Assembly: GCA_030699255.1 (NCBI GenBank)
Contig: JAUYJR010000001.1
Coordinates: 1-7,239, forward strand
Source of the DNA: a bacterium
GTDB taxonomy: Bacteria; Patescibacteriota; Minisyncoccia; Minisyncoccales; UBA10102
Direction: 5' to 3'
DNA length: 7,239 bases
The translations under genes and the position numbers were made by a program. The notes beneath the pieces are model-generated. The model ran no database searches. It saw nothing but the letters and a program-made list of their open reading frames with translations, and was not told the DNA's origin. This document shows positions 1 through 5,560 of this stretch, in pieces. Each line of letters begins with the position of its first letter. Position 1 is the first letter of the stretch.

Positions 1-827
1 GTTCTTCCATTAACAGACAAAACAACATCGTTAACGGTTGAGAATTCCAAAAGTGTATTTCTTATCTGCGAATATATGGCGGCAACCCTGCACGATCCTC
101 CAACGTTGAGTTCCAGCTCATCTGAAAAATCAACGTACGCCACTCCGTTTTCAATGGAGATTCGCTGAATGGTTACCCCTGGGTTTATGGCGGTGTACAG
201 TCCAAGCAGATTTTGTTCGGATTGAGTACTTCCCTTGAAGAGTTCTTGGAGTGCTGATCGGGCTATGGCCTGTGTTCGCGGAATCTGCCTTGTTACCGCT
301 TGTGTTCGAGTGCAATCTGTTTCTCCTCCCGTAGAGAAGTGTATTCGCACGCTTATGGGATCTTCAATGGTTGCGCCAAATTGTACGGGAATTTCGAATT
401 GATCATCATGTTCCAGCAATCCAGATGGATTGCTCTTGTATAATACAAGGGTTCCTGTGCCTTCTTGAGGAGCTTCAAACGCAAGGTTGGTTGAAAAGGC
501 AACGTAGTCTTCTGTCATCCAATTAAGGGGTGTCTGGATGTAGTAGTTTGCAAGCACAGCTCCCTCACTATCAAGGAGGCGCACTGGGAAGGTTGCTTCA
601 AAGAACCATGATCCTCGGGCTTCTCCCGCTATATGGAGTGGGCTGGTGACGGTTTGATTGGCCCTTGGACTTGTAATGCGAACAGTATCTTTATACTCAA
701 TAATCCCCTCTTCTCCGTTGTTATTGGGTAGGGGAAGTTTTTCCGTTATATCTTGAACCGTAAAAAAGAAAGCTGCAACAGCAACAACAAGCACTCCAGC
801 CCCAATGAAAATAGGTTGTTTGTTCAT
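1..827 (-). CDS. Membrane-anchored Gmad2 / GerMN domain protein (3' end beyond window)
   Basis: An uninterrupted reading frame runs from an ATG at 827 to the left edge, giving 275 complete codons with no stop, so the C-terminus is missing. Residues 6-23 form a hydrophobic segment after a short basic N-terminus, which suggests a signal anchor with the rest outside the membrane. Residues about 47-150 (starting DTVRITSPRANQTV, then LHIAGEARG) read like a Gmad2 immunoglobulin-like domain. Residues about 158-275 read like a GerMN domain (SVRIHFSTGG, then ARSALQELFKG, then GVAYVDFSDEL). Both families are known from Gram-positive spore-germination and lipoprotein contexts, but here they say only 'exported, probably envelope-associated'; no enzyme activity is implied. 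Cys172 and Cys246 could form a disulfide if exported. The start is favoured because a TTGACA/TATGAA promoter ends 6 nt before it and no Shine-Dalgarno is present. Domain calls are from recognition of sequence character only. Confidence 0.85.
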   Translation of the reverse strand, partial: MNKQPIFIGAGVLVVAVAAFFFTVQDITEKLPLPNNNGEEGIIEYKDTVRITSPRANQTVTSPLHIAGEARGSWFFEATFPVRLLDSEGAVLANYYIQTPLNWMTEDYVAFSTNLAFEAPQEGTGTLVLYKSNPSGLLEHDDQFEIPVQFGATIEDPISVRIHFSTGGETDCTRTQAVTRQIPRTQAIARSALQELFKGSTQSEQNLLGLYTAINPGVTIQRISIENGVAYVDFSDELELNVGGSCRVAAIYSQIRNTLLEFSTVNDVVLSVNGR

Positions 828-833
828 AGCTTT

Positions 834-862
834 TTCATACTATTTTAAACATGGGATGTCAA
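834..862 (-). promoter_or_regulatory. Sigma70-type promoter for the Gmad2/GerMN gene, predicted leaderless
   Basis: On the minus strand a perfect -35 TTGACA (862-857) is followed by a 17-nt spacer and a -10 TATGAA (839-834, 4/6 match). Only 6 nt separate the -10 from the ATG at 827, so a normal start site would fall on or next to the A of the start codon. No Shine-Dalgarno sequence is visible. Confidence 0.6.
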
Positions 863-948
863 TGTGTCGAAGCCAGAAGATTAAAGCAGGAGGAGACATT
901 TTTCTGCTCGCTCGATGAAACTTGGAGGTGCGACGACTGAAAAGAAAG

Positions 949-977
949 TTGACAACAATCGAGAAATCTGTTATTAC
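949..977 (+). promoter_or_regulatory. Sigma70-type promoter for the M16 peptidase gene
   Basis: A perfect -35 TTGACA (949-954), a 17-nt spacer and a -10 TATTAC (972-977, 4/6) predict a transcription start near 984. This leaves a leader of about 50 nt before the ATG at 1035. The promoter lies inside the longest open frame (which begins at 915), which argues that the upstream ATG is not the real start. Confidence 0.6.
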
Positions 978-1021
978 AACAATTGTACTTTAGCTCTTTT
1001 CCAACCACAAACCCAACAGAA

Positions 1022-1028
1022 AGAAGGG
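1022..1028 (+). promoter_or_regulatory. Ribosome binding site that decides the M16 gene start
   Basis: AGAAGGG lies 6 nt before the ATG at 1035. The purine-rich AGGAGGAG at 888-895 is about 19 nt from the ATG at 915, too far to serve it. This is the only protein gene in the window with a plausible Shine-Dalgarno at normal spacing. Confidence 0.55.
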
Positions 1029-1034
1029 CTTCCT

Positions 1035-2288
1035 ATGTGGGATCCGTATGCTGAATTCCAATTGGCGACGTTGCCGAATGGTTTGACGATTCATGCGGCT
1101 CACTGGCCAGGACGCCCATGGGAAGCCATGGGATTTCTGATTCACAGTGGAGCAGAATACGATCCGGTTGGATTTGAAGGACTGGCACACTTCATTGAAC
1201 ATCTGGTCTCGGAAAACGCAGGCGTTTCCAAAAAGGATATCTGCGCGTTTTTCGAGGACTGCGGCGGGATGGTTAATCTCGGCACGACAGGCTACCCGTA
1301 CACGCAGTACCGCTTCTTCGTGCCGACAGACAAGGCGGTACTCGCGAGGGCTTTCTCGATGTTTGGCCATATGTTGCTTTCGGCCAAACTTGAAAAGTTT
1401 ATCGAGCGTGAACGCCAAGTTATCATCGGCGAGTTTCATCGCTACTATCCGGTTAAGTTTAAACTTGATCTGGATGTGCGTGAGCACAAGGCGCTCTACA
1501 CCGGTTACTGGCTCGAAAGGTTGGTCCGGCCGCTCGGAAATCCCGAATCGGTCACCCGAATCACGCGGAGCGAGTTGCAGCTGCATTACGATTCCCATTA
1601 CACGCCAGCGAACATGAGCGTGGTTGGTGTCGGTGGCATGAAGCTCAAAGAGATTGTTGAGCTTCTTTCCGAAAGTCCTTTTGCGACAAGTAAGGAAGGG
1701 GTACGGACGCCGCTTCCAACTCCAGTAACTGATGTTACGCCACCTTCGGAGACTCGCCACGTCTTCGAGATATCGAAACATCTGACGATGCCGATCGAGG
1801 TCGGTGCGTACCGGAGTGTCGCGAAGATTCCTGGCAATATCAACGGCCGCGTCATCCGCATCATGAATGAAATGTTCAATGAGATGCTTTTTGAAGAGGT
1901 GCGAGAGCGGCGTGCTTGGGCCTACGCAATCGACAGCTCCCGATACAACTTTCGGCACTTCTACAAATTTTCGATAAACTGCGAGGCACTCGCGCTCAAG
2001 GCGATCGACGACATCGAGGAAGTCATTGAGGTTTGCATTGCTTCAATGGCGGATCGTGAAGACTTGTTTGAGCAGGCCAAGCGTCGCACTCTCGCAAGCA
2101 ACTTCATGATCGATTCGACTGGCAAGAGCATCTGCGACGACGCGCTCGAGGATCTGGCTGGGAACCAGCGAATCATATCACTAAAGGAAATCGGCGATGA
2201 TCTCGAACGTGTTACGATGAGCGACGTTAGAGGCGTACTTCAATGGCTTCGGCCAGAGCGGAGATGGACGCTCATCACGCGACCCTAG
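1035..2288 (+). CDS. M16 family zinc metallopeptidase (processing-peptidase-like)
   Basis: A 417-residue protein, about the usual length of a single-chain, two-domain M16B protein. The inverted zinc motif HFIEH is at residues 52-56, and after 76 residues comes Glu133 (in ERQVIIGEFH), matching the family pattern HxxEH-x74-76-E, so all three metal ligands and the catalytic Glu55 are present. The HYTPANMSVVGVGG segment (about 188-201) is the typical end of the first half. VRERRAWAYA (about 289-298) matches the C-terminal-domain Arg/Tyr substrate-binding motif (R290, Y297). Family members cleave peptides or presequences; the substrate here is unknown. No signal peptide is seen, so it is probably cytoplasmic. 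The ATG at 1035 is chosen over the one at 915 because a promoter lies between them, a Shine-Dalgarno precedes 1035, and the extra 40 residues do not resemble the family. By eye, G/C-ending codons are commoner than in dnaX, cysS or dnaB, hinting at transfer. It is monocistronic, with its own promoter and terminator. Confidence 0.88.
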   Translation: MWDPYAEFQLATLPNGLTIHAAHWPGRPWEAMGFLIHSGAEYDPVGFEGLAHFIEHLVSENAGVSKKDICAFFEDCGGMVNLGTTGYPYTQYRFFVPTDKAVLARAFSMFGHMLLSAKLEKFIERERQVIIGEFHRYYPVKFKLDLDVREHKALYTGYWLERLVRPLGNPESVTRITRSELQLHYDSHYTPANMSVVGVGGMKLKEIVELLSESPFATSKEGVRTPLPTPVTDVTPPSETRHVFEISKHLTMPIEVGAYRSVAKIPGNINGRVIRIMNEMFNEMLFEEVRERRAWAYAIDSSRYNFRHFYKFSINCEALALKAIDDIEEVIEVCIASMADREDLFEQAKRRTLASNFMIDSTGKSICDDALEDLAGNQRIISLKEIGDDLERVTMSDVRGVLQWLRPERRWTLITRP

Positions 2289-2305
2289 TTCTGTGAACGC
2301 AACAT

Positions 2306-2356
2306 AGCGGCCGAACCTCTTATTTCACAATAATTGGTTCGGCCGCTTTTTCTTTT
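2306..2356 (+). terminator. Intrinsic terminator of the M16 gene
   Basis: A perfect 12-bp stem (arms 2306-2317 and 2336-2347, GCGGCCGAACC with GGTTCGGCCGC plus a closing A-T) encloses an 18-nt loop. It is followed at once by TTTTTCTTTT (2347-2356). It starts 17 nt after the M16 stop codon. The other strand has no T-run in the matching place, so it acts mainly on plus-strand transcripts. Confidence 0.9.
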
Positions 2357-2658
2357 CAGTTGTCGCACCTCTAAATTTCATTGAGTGGGCAAACATTTTC
2401 TCTGGGGAGGTACAATGCTATACCTCCCTGCGTCACCATACGTCACCGAATATTGTAAGTTGCCTGGGCGGGCACAATCCTGCGCCCGGCCGGATGCAGT
2501 ACTACACATCCCTGTTGGGAGGTACCAGTTGGCACCTCCCTTAGTCCCATGCGTCACTGACTCCGCCTTCCGGCGAAGCCAGGCGCCGTATGGTGCGCGA
2601 CCAAATGCAGTACTATTCATCCCCGTGGGGAGGTACAATACTATACCTCCCTGCGTCC

Positions 2659-2706
2659 CAATTCTGCTTCTATCTCCACCTAACGGCGGAGCAAGGCGCA
2701 GAATTG
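2659..2706. repeat. Inverted repeat inside repeat unit 3
   Basis: CAATTCTGC (2659-2667) pairs perfectly with GCAGAATTG (2698-2706) over a 30-nt interior. The equivalent place in unit 2 has CCATGCG (2547-2553) facing CGTATGG (2587-2593). That stem pairs with one G-U wobble if the plus strand is transcribed, but with an A-C mismatch if the minus strand is. Confidence 0.7.
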
Positions 2707-2715
2707 TGCCTTGCT
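2690..2715. repeat. 8-bp hairpin overlapping the 3' end of tRNA-Gln
   Basis: AGCAAGGC (2690-2697) and GCCTTGCT (2708-2715) are perfect reverse complements around a 10-nt loop. The second arm includes the tRNA discriminator base (2714) and its last acceptor-stem base (2715). The loop contains one arm of the 2659-2706 inverted repeat, so both stems can form together only as a pseudoknot. It has no T-run and is not a standard terminator. Confidence 0.65.
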
Positions 2716-2784
2716 GCCAGGCTTGGATTCGAACCAAGATACTCGCCTCCAAAGGGCGATGTCCTACCATTAGACGACCCGGCA
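2714..2784 (-). tRNA. tRNA-Gln, anticodon UUG
   Basis: A full 71-nt cloverleaf can be drawn on the minus strand. The 7-bp acceptor stem (2784-2778 with 2721-2715) has one G-U pair; the D arm holds GG in its loop; the anticodon stem TCGCC/GGCGA is perfect; the variable region is 4 nt; the T arm CTTGG-TTCGAAT-CCAAG is perfect. The anticodon loop CTTTGGA places TTG at 2752-2750, reading CAA (and CAG by wobble). The first pair U1-A72 and discriminator G73 agree with bacterial glutamine identity. CCA is not encoded and must be added by nucleotidyltransferase. Position 37 is G where bacterial tRNA-Gln usually has A. It has its own promoter just upstream and shares orientation with dnaX. Confidence 0.93.
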
Positions 2785-2794
2785 ATATACTGCG

Positions 2795-2823
2795 GTTATA
2801 TCACAAAAAAAGGATTCTCTCAA
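2795..2823 (-). promoter_or_regulatory. Promoter of tRNA-Gln
   Basis: On the minus strand, -35 TTGAGA (2823-2818, 5/6), a 17-nt spacer containing a 7-T run, and -10 TATAAC (2800-2795, 5/6). The predicted start is near 2788, leaving only a few nucleotides to be trimmed from the tRNA 5' end. Confidence 0.7.
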
Positions 2824-2853
2824 CTGGACAACATTAATGTCGCTTAATATTTC

Positions 2854-2893
2854 CTTGCCTCCGGCAAGGTGTGGATAACTTGCCGGAGGCAAG
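2854..2893. repeat. 15-bp perfect inverted repeat with self-folding arms
   Basis: Arms CTTGCCTCCGGCAAG (2854-2868) and CTTGCCGGAGGCAAG (2879-2893) are exact reverse complements separated by 10 nt. Each arm is also a mini-hairpin on its own (CTTGCC/GGCAAG with a 3-nt loop), so the DNA or RNA can form one long hairpin or two short ones. It lies 29 bp past the dnaX stop and about 30 bp upstream of the tRNA-Gln -35 box. It could help end dnaX transcripts, but no T-run follows on the minus strand. Confidence 0.85.
2870..2878 (-). promoter_or_regulatory. Consensus DnaA box in the palindrome spacer
   Basis: TGTGGATAA on the plus strand reads TTATCCACA on the minus strand, the strong-affinity DnaA box consensus (as in E. 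coli R1). It fills nine of the ten spacer bases of the 2854-2893 inverted repeat. I found no second consensus box, so this is not an obvious origin; a single 9-mer could also occur by chance. Confidence 0.5.
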
Positions 2894-2922
2894 TTGGAGA
2901 TTAGAAATTTTTACTGTTTTTC

Positions 2923-4050
2923 CTAGGGTAGCTTTTCCTTCCCTACTCCGCAGATTTCAGCAATGGCAATTTCCAGGGGAAGCTGAACAATGGAAGCATA
3001 CTTCATATCTTGTTCTGCCTGCATAAATTTTTCCAACGCCGCTCGGAGTCGAAGAGCTGGAAATTCTTTTGCCTGTTCGGAAGCCTTCTCTTTCTGCTCT
3101 GGAGTAAGAAATTCCAAAAGAACACTTTCTTTGAGGGCGGGGTTAATTTGCAGAACCATGAGAGATCGCAAGTAGGCTGTAAGCTGGCGAACAAATTCAA
3201 ATGGATCCATGCCTTGCAGGAGGTGAGAATCAAAGAGTTCAAGAGCTTCTGCTGCCTTCTTGTTTGCCAAGAGAGCCGTCATTTCTTCAAAGAGATGCGT
3301 GTTAATAATGCCAAGAAGCTCTCGCACCATCTCTACTGCTATACTCCCCTCTTTATTATCGCTGAGGTGATAGGTAAGAATGCGATCCAAGAGAGTTTCG
3401 GCGTCTCTAAATGATCCTCCGGATCTGGTGGCAATGAGATGAAGAGCATTTGGGTCAGCTTTTACCCCCTCTTTCTTTAGAATTTGCGTGAGGCGCAAAA
3501 CAATATCCTTTACGGGAATCTTTCTAAAGTCAAACCGCTGGCATCGAGAAAGAATGGTGGGAATCATCTTGTGCACTTCGGTGGTTGCCAGAATAAACAT
3601 GGTACGAGGAGGAGGTTCTTCCAACGTTTTTAAAAGGGCATTTGCCGCTTCTTTGGTGAGCTGATGAGCCTCATCAATGATAAATACTTTTTCCTTGAGA
3701 CTGGAGGGAGCAAACCGCACCCCCTCTTTGAGCTCTCGAATCTCGTCAATTCCCCTGTTGGAAGCGGCATCAATCTCAATAATATCTACGGCTCTTCCCG
3801 CTATAATTTCCTGACAAGAAAGACATTTATTACAGGGGTCTCCATCTTGGAGATTCTCACAGTTTGCAGCCTTTGCCACAATACGAGCAATGGTGGTTTT
3901 TCCGCTTCCCCTAGAACCCGCAAATAGGTAGGCGTGTGACAGAAGCCCTGATTTAGCGGCATGACGGAGCGTTGCCACAATGTGTTCTTGACCAATCACC
4001 TCCTTAAAGGACACTGGCCGGTATTTTCGGTACAGAACAATGTTGCTCAT
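2923..4050 (-). CDS. dnaX: DNA polymerase III clamp-loader subunit DnaX, short gamma-like form
   Basis: This is the AAA+ ATPase of the clamp loader, which opens and loads the sliding beta clamp on primed DNA. Over 375 residues it shows an N-terminal LYRKYRP start, Walker A GSRGSGKTT (45-53), a four-Cys zinc module (C64, C73, C76, C79), Walker B VFIIDEAH (122-129), the LEEPPP segment (143-148) and the SRC arginine-finger motif (168-170). A helical collar domain runs to about residue 368. The protein ends there, so the tau-specific domains that bind DnaB and the polymerase alpha subunit in E. coli are absent. The end is TAG followed three codons later by TAA, with no A-rich slippery site nearby, so the short form is the primary product. 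The ATG is preceded directly by a -10-like box and no Shine-Dalgarno. It diverges from cysS across 58 bp. Confidence 0.95.
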   Translation of the reverse strand: MSNIVLYRKYRPVSFKEVIGQEHIVATLRHAAKSGLLSHAYLFAGSRGSGKTTIARIVAKAANCENLQDGDPCNKCLSCQEIIAGRAVDIIEIDAASNRGIDEIRELKEGVRFAPSSLKEKVFIIDEAHQLTKEAANALLKTLEEPPPRTMFILATTEVHKMIPTILSRCQRFDFRKIPVKDIVLRLTQILKKEGVKADPNALHLIATRSGGSFRDAETLLDRILTYHLSDNKEGSIAVEMVRELLGIINTHLFEEMTALLANKKAAEALELFDSHLLQGMDPFEFVRQLTAYLRSLMVLQINPALKESVLLEFLTPEQKEKASEQAKEFPALRLRAALEKFMQAEQDMKYASIVQLPLEIAIAEICGVGKEKLP

Positions 4051-4056
4051 TGCGGT

Positions 4057-4086
4057 ATCGTATCATACTGTTGAGATGAAAGGCAA
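4057..4086 (-). promoter_or_regulatory. Candidate dnaX promoter, predicted leaderless
   Basis: On the minus strand, TTGCCT (4086-4081, 4/6), an 18-nt spacer and TACGAT (4062-4057, 4/6) lie 6 nt from the ATG at 4050. An overlapping TATGAT (4067-4062, 5/6) is a better -10 but has no good -35; it would give a leader of about 5 nt. Either way little or no 5' leader is expected. Confidence 0.45.
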
Positions 4087-4099
4087 TGTGCGATATAGT
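4071..4099 (+). promoter_or_regulatory. cysS promoter, predicted leaderless
   Basis: -35 TTGAGA (4071-4076, 5/6), a 17-nt spacer and -10 TATAGT (4094-4099, 5/6), with 9 nt to the ATG at 4109. Transcription would start at or within about 3 nt of the start codon. It overlaps the divergent dnaX promoter. It also lies downstream of the ATG at 4040, ruling that out as the start used from this promoter. Confidence 0.7.
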
Positions 4100-4108
4100 G
4101 GACGCACC

Positions 4109-5506
4109 ATGGCAGATATAACTCTCTTTAATAGCTATACGAGAAAGAAAGAGAATGTTCACTCGCTCAAGAAAGGGAAACTTTCTCTTTTTGTTTGCGG
4201 TCCTACGGTATATAACTACGTTCACTTGGGAAACGCGCGTACTTACGCATCATTTGATATGATTGTGAAATACTTGCGTTTCTCCGGTTTGGATGTTTTT
4301 TACCTTCAGAATATTACCGATATTGATGATAAGATTATTGCTCAGGCAAATGAGACAGGCGTTTCGGCTCAAGACTTGGCACTGGAGTTTGAGCAGAAGT
4401 ACTACCAAGATATGCAAGAATTGGGGGTTGATTCGGTAAACGAATATGCCCGAGCAACGGATTTTATTCCGGAAATCATTGCCCAGGTGAACATTCTTCT
4501 TGAGAAAGGATACGCGTACGATATTTCAGGAGATGGCATTTACTACGATATCAGCAGATTTGAAGATTACGGCAAACTTGCCGGGCGCACAGCAGAGCAG
4601 GCTGATGATGGCGTTTCTCGTATTGATGAGGCCGTAGAAAAGCGAAATAGAGGCGATTTTGCTTTGTGGAAACGTTCAAAAGAAGGAGAGCCTTCATGGG
4701 AGAGTCCTTGGGGAGAGGGGCGTCCTGGATGGCACATTGAAGACACCGCTATTACGGAAAAGTATTTTGGCCCTCAGTATGATATTCACGGAGGAGCAAG
4801 AGACCTGATCTTTCCTCATCATGAGGCTGAGATAGCACAAATGGAGGCAATCTCAGGCAAGAAGCCGCTTGTGCGTACATGGATGCACACAGGATTTTTA
4901 ACGGTACAGGGAGAAAAAATGTCTAAGTCAAAAGGTAACTTCATTACCGCTCGCGAGTTTCTCAAGGATCACTCCCCCCGCCTTTTTCGCCTTCTTATGC
5001 TTAAACATCACTACCGCCTTCCTTTTGACTATACTGAAAGCGCCCTTGAGCAAACAGAGGCGGAGTTGCGCTATCTGGATGCCTTTACTGACCGCTTGCG
5101 GGTACGGGCGGAATCTGCAAATCCCCTTCCCGGCAACTCTTCCAATAGAATCATGGAGGACTGGAAGTCTGCCATGAACGATGATTTTAACACACCAAAG
5201 GCACTTGCTTCACTTTTTGAGTTGGCAAACGAAGGGAATAGGCTTCTCGATGAAAATAAACTTTCCCCGGAGCATGCCATGGGTATGTTGAGTATTCTTA
5301 AAGCAATAGATTCTGTCTTTTCGTTTCTCTTTCAATGGCGTGAGAATCTTGTTGTCCCCCATGAGATTCAGGAGGTTGTTGCCCGTAGAGAGCAAGCGCG
5401 CCAAGAAAAAAACTGGGCGGAAGCTGATAAGGCGCGCCAAGAGCTTGAAACCCTTGGTTGGGAAACACAGGACACTCCTAATGGTCCTCAGGTTCGAAAG
5501 AAATGA
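4109..5506 (+). CDS. cysS: Cysteinyl-tRNA synthetase
   Basis: This class I synthetase attaches cysteine to tRNA-Cys in the cytoplasm using ATP. The protein has 465 residues, normal for the family. It starts MADITLFNSY and shows FVCGPTVYNYVHLGNART (28-45), with the HIGH-type motif as HLGN (39-42), then SPWGEGRPGWHIED (199-212), FPHHEAE (235-241) and the KMSKS loop (270-274). The C-terminal helical and anticodon-binding part includes the ARREQARQEKNWAEADKAR segment. Zinc ligands equivalent to E. coli Cys28, His234 and Glu238 are present (C30, H237, E241), but the position of Cys209 is Asp212 (HIED rather than HIEC). The ATG at 4109 is chosen over 4040 because the family begins there, the promoter lies between the two, and the longer frame would overlap dnaX. 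No Shine-Dalgarno is seen. Confidence 0.96.
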   Translation: MADITLFNSYTRKKENVHSLKKGKLSLFVCGPTVYNYVHLGNARTYASFDMIVKYLRFSGLDVFYLQNITDIDDKIIAQANETGVSAQDLALEFEQKYYQDMQELGVDSVNEYARATDFIPEIIAQVNILLEKGYAYDISGDGIYYDISRFEDYGKLAGRTAEQADDGVSRIDEAVEKRNRGDFALWKRSKEGEPSWESPWGEGRPGWHIEDTAITEKYFGPQYDIHGGARDLIFPHHEAEIAQMEAISGKKPLVRTWMHTGFLTVQGEKMSKSKGNFITAREFLKDHSPRLFRLLMLKHHYRLPFDYTESALEQTEAELRYLDAFTDRLRVRAESANPLPGNSSNRIMEDWKSAMNDDFNTPKALASLFELANEGNRLLDENKLSPEHAMGMLSILKAIDSVFSFLFQWRENLVVPHEIQEVVARREQARQEKNWAEADKARQELETLGWETQDTPNGPQVRKK

Positions 5507-5532
5507 ACAGATATTTTCTGGTTTTGTCAATA

Positions 5533-5560
5533 TTGCCACTCTTCCCCATCGTGGTATGAT
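5533..5560 (+). promoter_or_regulatory. dnaB promoter with extended -10, predicted leaderless
   Basis: -35 TTGCCA (5533-5538, 5/6), a 16-nt spacer and -10 TATGAT (5555-5560, 5/6) preceded by TGG, giving an extended -10. Nine nucleotides separate it from the ATG at 5570, the same spacing as at cysS. No Shine-Dalgarno is present. Its own promoter means dnaB need not depend on cysS read-through. Confidence 0.68.

Larger units (their letters stand above)
2405..2715. repeat. Three tandem, diverged, hairpin-rich repeat units of about 111 bp
   Basis: Three units start at 2405, 2517 and 2628 (spacing 112 and 111 bp); the third is cut short at 2715, at the tRNA-Gln end. Each opens with a 24-nt hairpin: GGGAGGTA/TACCTCCC at 2405-2428 and 2628-2651, and GGGAGGT/ACCTCCC at 2517-2540. 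After each comes TGCGTC or a close variant, then a longer imperfect inverted repeat. Units 1 and 2 end with a shared ATGCAGTACTA (2494-2504 and 2605-2615) and CATCCC just before the next hairpin. Loop and stem sequences differ between units while pairing is largely kept. Apart from the terminator, I see no gene between 2357 and 2713: the open frames across it have no family character and simply read through the repeats. The function is unknown; it could be a REP/MITE-like array, a structured RNA, or a tRNA trailer. Confidence 0.8.

Noticed and set aside
915..1034. Upstream ATG and 40-residue extension of the M16 protein
   Set aside because: A promoter lies within it, the nearest good Shine-Dalgarno is too far from the ATG, and the residues do not resemble the family.
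990..1958. A 322-codon minus-strand open frame opposite the M16 gene
   Set aside because: It is antisense to a gene with all M16 catalytic motifs; the product shows no family character and is a by-product of G/C-rich codons.
2281..2356. General TAG-as-sense recoding
   Set aside because: TAG ends M16, dnaX and dnaB at family-typical positions; reading through the M16 TAG would run the frame into the intrinsic terminator.
2405..2715. CRISPR array
   Set aside because: The period is about 111 bp with diverged units and no short identical repeats with unique spacers; no cas gene is nearby.
863..2784. Integrated element with attachment sites at tRNA-Gln
   Set aside because: No integrase gene is present, and I found no direct repeat of the tRNA 3' end at the other side of the M16 region.
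2378..2847. Open frames of 85-150 codons on both strands across the repeat region and tRNA
   Set aside because: They read through the tandem repeats and the tRNA gene, have no recognisable domain character, and no start site or promoter supports them.
2854..2893. Replication origin
   Set aside because: Only one consensus DnaA box, no box cluster and no clear AT-rich unwinding element or dnaA gene in the window.
4040..4108. Upstream ATG for cysS
   Set aside because: It would overlap the dnaX start and lie upstream of the cysS promoter; CysRS homology starts at the ATG at 4109.
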